Below, piece after piece: positions 7,410 to 12,144 of a stretch of DNA of 14,279 nt (the stretch's first letter is position 1; each line of letters begins with the position of its first letter). A program made the translations under genes and the position numbers. This DNA comes from Fimenecus sp052273845 (GTDB lineage Bacteria; Bacillota; Clostridia; Oscillospirales; Acutalibacteraceae). The notes below the pieces were generated by a model, which ran no database searches, was not told the DNA's origin, and saw nothing but the letters and a program-made list of their open reading frames with translations. Location of the stretch: assembly GCA_052273845.1 (NCBI GenBank), contig DAVZHM010000048.1:1-14279 (forward strand), written 5' to 3'.

Positions 7410-7932
7410 TTTCTTCGGTGTATTCTCGCAAATAGGCTTCCGTAAGCGGCGTTGCCGCAAGGATTGTGCCGTATTCCGAAAGGGCGGTGCGCCCTGCGCG
7501 CAAAGCGAATACGGTAGGGAGCGATACGCGCAGAACATACGCGGTGCTGTCGCGGTAGAGGCGGCAGTCGGCGTTTTGAAACGGCGGACTTTGCACGCGA
7601 TACAGCAAAGAGAGTACCGCATTTGCATCTGAAAAGCGGCAAAGCAGCACGAACGGTTGTTTTTTCACGCGGTAACGCGTTTTTGCCGTGCGCGCGGTCA
7701 AAATCAGCAGCATGCCGCCTTGTGCGGTCGGCAATGCGTCTACGCGTAGTTTGCCGCTTTGCGGCAGCGTCCACCCGAGCGTTCTTTCGGCGCGTGTTAA
7801 AATGGCGCCTACCAACGCTTCGGTGCGTTCGTCTTTCGGATTTAATTCTTCAAATGTCAGCCGATACGCGGACAATTCCTGTTTTGTCAGGTGTGCGTAC
7901 AGCCCGCGTTCGGAAGTTTTATGTAGTTCCAT
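7387..7932 (-). CDS. MecA-like adaptor protein for ClpC
   Basis: MecA-family adaptors bind substrate proteins through the N-terminal domain and the ClpC unfoldase through the C-terminal domain, directing proteins to ClpCP. Matches to the family are the N-terminal LTKQELSAYRLTFEELNP, the helix before RVDALPTAQGGMLLILT, then VLLCRFSDANAVLSLLYRV, a short CRLYRDSTAYVLRVS strand pair, and the C-terminal ALSEYG with LTEAYLREYTEEI. At 181 residues it is shorter than the usual 200-240, mainly in the linker between domains. Its targets cannot be inferred. The start is one of two adjacent ATGs (7935 or 7932); GGAGG at 7940-7944 is seven bases from the second, which I prefer. The frame stays open far upstream, but that part is antisense to the RnfD-like gene. 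Confidence 0.78.
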   Translation of the reverse strand: MELHKTSERGLYAHLTKQELSAYRLTFEELNPKDERTEALVGAILTRAERTLGWTLPQSGKLRVDALPTAQGGMLLILTARTAKTRYRVKKQPFVLLCRFSDANAVLSLLYRVQSPPFQNADCRLYRDSTAYVLRVSLPTVFALRAGRTALSEYGTILAATPLTEAYLREYTEEIRLRKAP

Positions 7933-7965
7933 CATAGCGCCTCCGTAAAAAAAGTTTCTCTTTTC

Positions 7966-7994
7966 ATCATATTGTTCGGACAGGCGTTTTGCAA
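7966..7994 (-). promoter_or_regulatory. Sigma-A promoter for the mecA-like gene
   Basis: On the minus strand, TTGCAA (7989-7994) and TATGAT (7966-7971) are separated by exactly 17 bases. Transcription would begin near 7959, leaving a leader of about 25 bases. The -35 box lies inside the palindrome at 7987-8001. Confidence 0.65.
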
Positions 7995-8001
7995 TGCAAA
8001 A
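7987..8001. promoter_or_regulatory. Candidate operator: perfect 7-bp inverted repeat in a divergent promoter region
   Basis: TTTTGCA, one central A, then TGCAAAA form a perfect dyad of 15 bases. It covers the -35 box of the mecA-like promoter and lies 25 bases before the start of the RnfD-like gene. Its position suits a repressor acting on one or both divergent units. No regulator gene is present in the window, so this rests on symmetry and location only. Confidence 0.4.
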
Positions 8002-8013
8002 TTTTTGGAAAAC

Positions 8014-8020
8014 GAGGTGG
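8014..8020 (+). promoter_or_regulatory. Ribosome binding site that sets a TTG start
   Basis: GAGGTGG lies just before TTG 8026. The same frame is open upstream to TTG 7972, and GTG 8017 falls within this site, but only 8026 has a good site at normal spacing. Confidence 0.6.
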
Positions 8021-8025
8021 ATTTT

Positions 8026-9108
8026 TTGCGTAAGGAAGAGCTTTCGCCCGCCAAAGGGCGCGTGTTTACGCCCGAAATGCAGGCGGAGATAAAAGCCACG
8101 CAAAAGAATATGGCCAATCGCTTGCTGATGCTTGCCGCGCCCCTGATTATGGCATGGTATTATTACGGCGGCAGAGCGTTGCGTTTGGCGGCGCTGTCCG
8201 CTTTGACGGCGATGCTTTGTGAATATATCGGTATGCGCGTGGTCGGCACCGTGCCCGCTTTGCGCGATTTGTCGGCAGTGGTTATCGGGATTACCGTAGC
8301 CTTGATGTTGCCTGCTTCTGCACCGATATGGCTGGTGCTTTTGGCAGTTTCCTTTGCCGTTTTGGTGGTGAAAGTGCCGTTCGGAACGGCGCGCACGCTG
8401 TTGTTTTCGCCTGCGGCGGCAGGTGTGGCTTTTGTCACGGTTTGTCTGCCCGAATATGCGTTTGCCTACCCCGTGTTGCCGGAAAGCGGTGCATCGCCTG
8501 CGGTATACGGCAGTGAAGGGTTTTCGGCGGGCATTTCTTTGACACAAATGCTTGCGAGCAGTACCTCTATGGGCGGCTCTGCGGTGGAATATATTGATGT
8601 GCTCATCGGCGGCATGGCAGGCGCGATGGGTACGGGTTGTGTGATTGCCCTTTTGGGCGCGTTGCTGTTTTTGCTGTTCCGCGCGCCGAAAGGATTTACC
8701 GCGGCGGTTTCGTGCCTTTTGAGCGCGGCGGTGTACGCGGCTTTGTTCCCGCGCATTACCACGGGACGGTTTTTGTCGGTCTTTATGGAACTTTCGGGCG
8801 GCATGCTGTTATTCGCGGCGCTGTTTTTATTGCCCGAAGAAGCGATTTTACCGAAACGCTTTTGGGGGCGCGTTGCCTACGGCGCGGCGGCGGGACTTTT
8901 GACAATGCTGTTCCGCCGTTTCGGCGAATTTGAGGAAGGCGCAGTATTTGCCGTTTTGCTCGTAAACGCCCTGACTTCGGCGTTCGACAAATTGCCGCTT
9001 GCGCGATTTGAACGCCGCGAAAAGGCAAAAGCGCGTTTGGCAAACCGTGCGGCACAGGCGCAGGAAGAAGCGCCTGCCGCAGAACAGGGAGGGGAAGCCG
9101 ATGTCTAA
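8026..9108 (+). CDS. RnfD/NqrB-like membrane subunit lacking the flavinylation threonine
   Basis: Integral membrane protein of the RnfD/NqrB family (360 residues from TTG 8026), with about nine or ten hydrophobic helices. Family landmarks are RDLSAVVIGITVALMLP, IWLVLLAVSFAVLVVKVPFG, SPAAAG (usually NPA), GGMAGAMGTGCVIALLGAL, and GLLTMLFRRFGEFEEGAVFA, which corresponds to the RnfD segment around RYFGGYPEG. In true RnfD a SGAT-type motif carries FMN covalently on Thr. The matching place here reads GFSAGISL, putting Ile170 where the Thr should be. The late FMATDPVTSP-type motif is replaced by LFLLPEEAILP. The C-terminal tail is Arg/Lys then Ala/Glu rich. It overlaps the next gene by 8 bases. Membership in the family is fairly sure; loss of flavin binding is inference from manual alignment. 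Confidence 0.82.
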   Translation: MRKEELSPAKGRVFTPEMQAEIKATQKNMANRLLMLAAPLIMAWYYYGGRALRLAALSALTAMLCEYIGMRVVGTVPALRDLSAVVIGITVALMLPASAPIWLVLLAVSFAVLVVKVPFGTARTLLFSPAAAGVAFVTVCLPEYAFAYPVLPESGASPAVYGSEGFSAGISLTQMLASSTSMGGSAVEYIDVLIGGMAGAMGTGCVIALLGALLFLLFRAPKGFTAAVSCLLSAAVYAALFPRITTGRFLSVFMELSGGMLLFAALFLLPEEAILPKRFWGRVAYGAAAGLLTMLFRRFGEFEEGAVFAVLLVNALTSAFDKLPLARFERREKAKARLANRAAQAQEEAPAAEQGGEADV

Positions 9109-10138
9109 TCCCGAAAAAAATCTGCGTTCGGGCGTGCATGACAGCGCACTGGTCAAAAATCCCGTGCTGTTTGAAGCCATAGGCTTAGCGCCCGTGGTGG
9201 CGATGGCGGTTTCGCTGAAATCCGCCATTATGCTTGCGGCGGTTTCATGTGCGGAGTTGGTTGTCATTGAACTGTTCGCCTGCTTGGCGCTGAAAAAAGT
9301 CAAAAGTTATTTCCGTGTGGCGATTTACGCCGTTTTGGGCATGCTTGTGAACATTCCGTTTTTTATGTTCTTTGAGCGTTTCACCCCGAACGAAGCCATT
9401 TCCGCGGGCATCTTTCTGCCGCTTTTGGCAGTCAACTCGCTTGTGGCGTTGCATTGCGAACGCTTCGCGGTGAAAAATACTTTTAAAAACACATTTGTAG
9501 ATGCGCTCGCCGCCTCGGCGGGGTATGCGTTTGTCGCTTTGGTGGTCGGGTGTCTGCGCGAAATTTTGGGCAGCGGCACGATTTACTCTGTGGATTTGTA
9601 TTTGCCCGTGCAGTTGAAAGGATTTTTGATGCCGTTCGGCGGATTTTTGCTGCTCGGCTTTTTCGCGGCGGCGTTGAAAGCGGTGCTTTTGAAAAAGCAT
9701 CCCGATGCACACCCCGAACGCGCGTTCAGTATGAAAGAGATTTCCCAGTCGCACATCGGCAGTTTGAAATCGCTGATTGATACGGAATTTAATCCGTATG
9801 ACGAGGACGCGCCCGAAACATCCGAAGAACCCGCGCCCGCAGAGAAGGCGAAAAAAGAGAAAAAGGTAAAAACGAAGAAAAAGCAGAAATCTAAAAAGCA
9901 GGCAAAACCGCGTGCGCAAAAAGAAGCGCAAACACCAATCGGCGACACGCCGACCGCGGAAAATACGGAAAAACCCGTGCGCGAACGCCGTGTTGCACGC
10001 GAGGATTACTTGCAGGATTTTGACGATATGCTGACGGAGTTGGACGCTTACAAACAAAAACAGCAAGCGCCCGCCGAACCCGCGGAAGCGAATCCCGAAA
10101 CAACAGGAACACAAGAACAGGAGGGAACAGAAGAATGA
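9101..10138 (+). CDS. RnfE/NqrD-like membrane subunit without Fe-S cysteines, with a long charged tail
   Basis: The first roughly 205 residues match RnfE/NqrD with six helices: KNPVLFEAIGLAPVVAM at the N-terminus, FLPLLAVNSLVALHCERFA, FVDALAASAGYAFVALVV, and CLREILGSGTIY (family REILGAG). In Rnf/Nqr complexes RnfE supplies two cysteines to a [2Fe-2S] cluster in the membrane, in GxCP and VNC motifs. Here these are Ala30 (GLAP) and Ser113 (VNS); Cys119 nearby is the only candidate substitute. A tail of about 135 residues follows: acidic (NPYDEDAPETSEEP), then very Lys-rich (about 250-275), then a likely amphipathic helix (REDYLQDFDDMLTELDAYK), then a Pro/Ala/Glu end. Normal RnfE is about 200-230 residues. 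The tail is probably cytosolic. GGGAGGGG at 9087-9094 supports ATG 9101; its stop overlaps the next start (ATGA). Confidence 0.85.
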   Translation: MSNPEKNLRSGVHDSALVKNPVLFEAIGLAPVVAMAVSLKSAIMLAAVSCAELVVIELFACLALKKVKSYFRVAIYAVLGMLVNIPFFMFFERFTPNEAISAGIFLPLLAVNSLVALHCERFAVKNTFKNTFVDALAASAGYAFVALVVGCLREILGSGTIYSVDLYLPVQLKGFLMPFGGFLLLGFFAAALKAVLLKKHPDAHPERAFSMKEISQSHIGSLKSLIDTEFNPYDEDAPETSEEPAPAEKAKKEKKVKTKKKQKSKKQAKPRAQKEAQTPIGDTPTAENTEKPVRERRVAREDYLQDFDDMLTELDAYKQKQQAPAEPAEANPETTGTQEQEGTEE

Positions 10139-10728
10139 GTATTCTCGGCAGTATGTTTTCTGCGGCGCTGTTCGCCTGTTTGTTCCAAAACCTGATTTTT
10201 TCGGGCGGCTACGGGGCGGACGAAGCGGTGCGTATGGCGGCAAAGCCGAAACAGTTGTACCCGCTCAGTTTCTTTATTGTGCTCTTGTCTACGGCGGTAT
10301 CCCTGATTTGCGTGCTGTTGGAGCAAATCTACGCCGTGCGTCGGCTGAATGTGTTTTTTCACGCGCTGATTTTTGTCGGCGTGCTTGTGGCGGTGTATCT
10401 TGTCACCCTGTTTTTCGCGTTGTGTGTATTCCACGCAAAACCGCGCACCGTGCGCAGACTCGGCGTTGCCGCGTTTAACACCCTTGTGCTTGCCGTGCCG
10501 TTTATCAATTACCGCGCGGCGTTCGGCGTGTTTGAAGCAATCGGCGCGGGTTTAGGCGCAGGCGTAGCCTTTATTTTCGCCGTTTTGTTGCTCAATTTCG
10601 GTTTGCGTGCGATTGATAAAAACAAAAGCATTCCCGAAGTGTTTCGGGGTACGCCCGCCGTTTTCATTTACGCGGCGCTGTTGTCCCTTGCCTTTACGGG
10701 GCTGACGGGCAGAACCCTCGGCGTGTAA
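10135..10728 (+). CDS. RnfA/NqrE-like membrane subunit without Fe-S cysteines
   Basis: A 197-residue, six-helix protein of the RnfA/NqrE family. Landmarks are the N-terminal LFQNLIFSGGYG (family VNNFVLSQFLGICP), LNVFFHALIFVGVLVAVYLV, GAGLGAGVAFIFAVLLLNFG, and the well-kept C-terminal FRGTPAVFIYAALLSLAFTG. RnfA normally gives two cysteines to the [2Fe-2S] cluster shared with RnfE, in LGICPFLG and TTNC. By alignment these correspond to Asp29 (GYGADEA) and Ala120 (FNTLVLAVPF). The start codon overlaps the stop of the RnfE-like gene by four bases and has GGAGGG at 10120-10125, so the two are translationally coupled. Family membership is fairly sure; the claim that no cluster can form depends on the alignment. 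Confidence 0.8.
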   Translation: MSILGSMFSAALFACLFQNLIFSGGYGADEAVRMAAKPKQLYPLSFFIVLLSTAVSLICVLLEQIYAVRRLNVFFHALIFVGVLVAVYLVTLFFALCVFHAKPRTVRRLGVAAFNTLVLAVPFINYRAAFGVFEAIGAGLGAGVAFIFAVLLLNFGLRAIDKNKSIPEVFRGTPAVFIYAALLSLAFTGLTGRTLGV

Positions 10729-10752
10729 TATTGAACAAAAAGAGAGAAAAAG

Positions 10753-11934
10753 ATGTTCCGGAATGACAGAAATTTGAAACCGCGAAAAAAGAGTTATTAT
10801 CCTTTTTCCAAAAACTATCCGAGCCGCCGCACGGGCACGAAGTATGCCATCGGCGAAAGCCGCGCGCGCCGTAAAAAGGAGCGCAACAACAATATTATTT
10901 ATGCGGTGTGCTTGGTTTTGGCGTTTTTCGTTGTGTTTGCGGCGGCGTCGGTGTTTTTTACGCTGTCGAAGCGCCCGATTGAAAGCGGCAACGCCCACGC
11001 CGTCGAAACCGACGGCTCTGTGCAGGCGGTTTATATGGATGCGGACTGCCTTTCGGGCGGCATCGCGTTTGATTTGTTTCAAAATACGCTGTCCGGCGCG
11101 TCGGCAAACGCGGTGCTTTTGGACTATAAAAACGCCGGCGGGCAACTGTTTATCAGTACCGACGGCAGTACGGCGGCGGAAATCGGCGCCGTGAAAGAAC
11201 CGATTGCGGCGGCTGGAAAAACCGTGGAACGCTTAAAAGCAAACGGGTATAAAATCATTTTGCGCGTGCATTGCTTTCGAGACCCTGTGGCGGCGGCAAA
11301 TTTGACGGGCGCGGCGGTTATGGAAGCAGACGGCGTGACGGTTTGGCTCGATGACAGCGCGCGCAACAACGGCAATCCGTGGCTCAATCCCTATTCCGAA
11401 ACGGCGCGGGCATATCTGTTACAGGTGGTGCGCGAAGCCGCTGCTTTCGGTGCGGATATGGTGTTGCTTGACGATGTGTCCTTCCCGACGGGGAAAAATG
11501 CAGACCGCGCGTTTTTCCCGGGCGAAGCGGAAAGCCTTTTCAGCCGCAATGCGATTTTACACGATTTTATTGAACAGGCAAAAGCGGCGGTAGGAGATGT
11601 GCCGCTGATGGTTTCTATGCCTTTGTCCGCGGCAGTTTCGGGAGACGGCGTTCTTTACGGCGGCGGGATTTTCGACAGCGCGGCGGAAATAAGCGCAGTT
11701 GATGTGCGCCCGACGGCCGTCAAAGACGGTACGGTGCTCGGCGACATTACCTATACCGCGGGGATGAACGCGGCACAGTATGTTCCGCCGGCCTGCACGG
11801 CTTTGCAGAACCGCCTTGCCGAAAATTATCAGACCAAAGATGTGCTTTTGCTCGTAAGCACCCGTGAAGATGTATCAGAAGCGCAAACCGCGGGTATAAA
11901 TAATTATATATGGTTTCCGCAAGTAGATACTTGA
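10753..11934 (+). CDS. Membrane-anchored DUF4015 protein (putative glycoside hydrolase fold)
   Basis: The 393-residue product has a basic N-terminus, one membrane helix at about residues 48-71, and a large extracellular domain from about residue 88. That domain matches DUF4015, a TIM-barrel family annotated as putative glycosyl hydrolase. Landmarks are VLLDYKNAGGQLFIS (Asp124, Lys126), LKANGYKIILRVHCFRDPVAA, WLNPYSETARAYLLQVVREA, and VLLDDVSFPTG, the counterpart of the family's FDYVRFP. The conserved Asp240 is kept, while the following Tyr and Arg are Asp241 and Ser243, so activity is uncertain. No substrate is known for the family. It follows the RnfA-like gene by 24 bases with only a weak purine-rich ribosome site, and appears to be the last gene of the operon. 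Its stop codon lies within the next promoter. Confidence 0.82.
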   Translation: MFRNDRNLKPRKKSYYPFSKNYPSRRTGTKYAIGESRARRKKERNNNIIYAVCLVLAFFVVFAAASVFFTLSKRPIESGNAHAVETDGSVQAVYMDADCLSGGIAFDLFQNTLSGASANAVLLDYKNAGGQLFISTDGSTAAEIGAVKEPIAAAGKTVERLKANGYKIILRVHCFRDPVAAANLTGAAVMEADGVTVWLDDSARNNGNPWLNPYSETARAYLLQVVREAAAFGADMVLLDDVSFPTGKNADRAFFPGEAESLFSRNAILHDFIEQAKAAVGDVPLMVSMPLSAAVSGDGVLYGGGIFDSAAEISAVDVRPTAVKDGTVLGDITYTAGMNAAQYVPPACTALQNRLAENYQTKDVLLLVSTREDVSEAQTAGINNYIWFPQVDT

Positions 11935-11959
11935 CAAGTGTTGATTATTGTGGTATAGT
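11931..11959 (+). promoter_or_regulatory. Near-consensus sigma-A promoter for the riboswitch-ATPase unit
   Basis: TTGACA (11931-11936) and TATAGT (11954-11959) are separated by exactly 17 bases, with a TG extended -10 at 11951-11952. The -35 box covers the stop codon of the DUF4015 gene. Transcription should start near 11966. Such a strong promoter suits a unit controlled mainly by termination in its leader. Confidence 0.9.
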
Positions 11960-12000
11960 ACAGTCACGGAAAATTTATCCTTGGCGGGTTTTCGCCCGGT

Positions 12001-12084
12001 GAAGGGGAGTAGCTTTTACCCGATGGTCAACATCATGCCGTTTGCGGCTGGTCACCGGGCCTACGATTAGGTAGCAAGACCTTC
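12001..12084 (+). promoter_or_regulatory. yybP-ykoY riboswitch aptamer (Mn2+-sensing)
   Basis: The hallmark strands are both present: GAAGGGGAGTAGC at 12001-12013 and TAGCAAGACCTTC at 12072-12084. They close helix P1 through GAAGG (12001-12005) with CCTTC (12080-12084). Between them are a CCCG/CGGG helix (12019-12022 with 12056-12059), a GCCG-TTTG-CGGC hairpin (12037-12048), and a CCTA-CGAT-TAGG hairpin (12060-12071) just before the 3' conserved strand. Known yybP-ykoY RNAs bind Mn2+ and turn on manganese exporters; in Lactococcus lactis one controls the P-type ATPase gene yoaB, the same arrangement as here. Confidence 0.88.
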
Positions 12085-12118
12085 GGCAGAAATTCTTTTC
12101 TGCCGCAAGGTCTTTTTT
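12076..12118 (+). terminator. Intrinsic terminator of the riboswitch expression platform
   Basis: A 16-bp stem pairs AAGACCTT CGGCAGAA (12076-12091) with TTCTGCCG and AAGGTCTT (12098-12105 and 12107-12114), with a single bulged C at 12106, followed by Ts to 12118. Its 5' arm includes the bases that close P1 of the aptamer, so P1 and terminator exclude each other. Ligand binding should favour P1 and read-through, giving an ON switch with manganese. Confidence 0.88.
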
Positions 12119-12144
12119 CGTAAATATTAAAGGAGGCTGTGAGA

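Noticed and set aside
7933..8547. Upstream extension of the minus-strand mecA-like frame to a 386-residue protein
   Set aside because: The extra part is antisense to the RnfD-like gene and rich in Arg, His and Gln, as expected of a shadow frame. GGAGG and a good promoter support the start at 7932.
9245..10243. Long minus-strand open frame of 332 codons
   Set aside because: Antisense to the RnfE-like gene, very rich in Arg and Phe, no ribosome site and no family resemblance; a product of codon bias on the opposite strand.
8026..10728. A complete, working Rnf or Nqr respiratory complex
   Set aside because: The subunits that take in and carry electrons (RnfC, RnfB, RnfG) are absent and cofactor residues are replaced. 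I therefore did not give rnf gene symbols.
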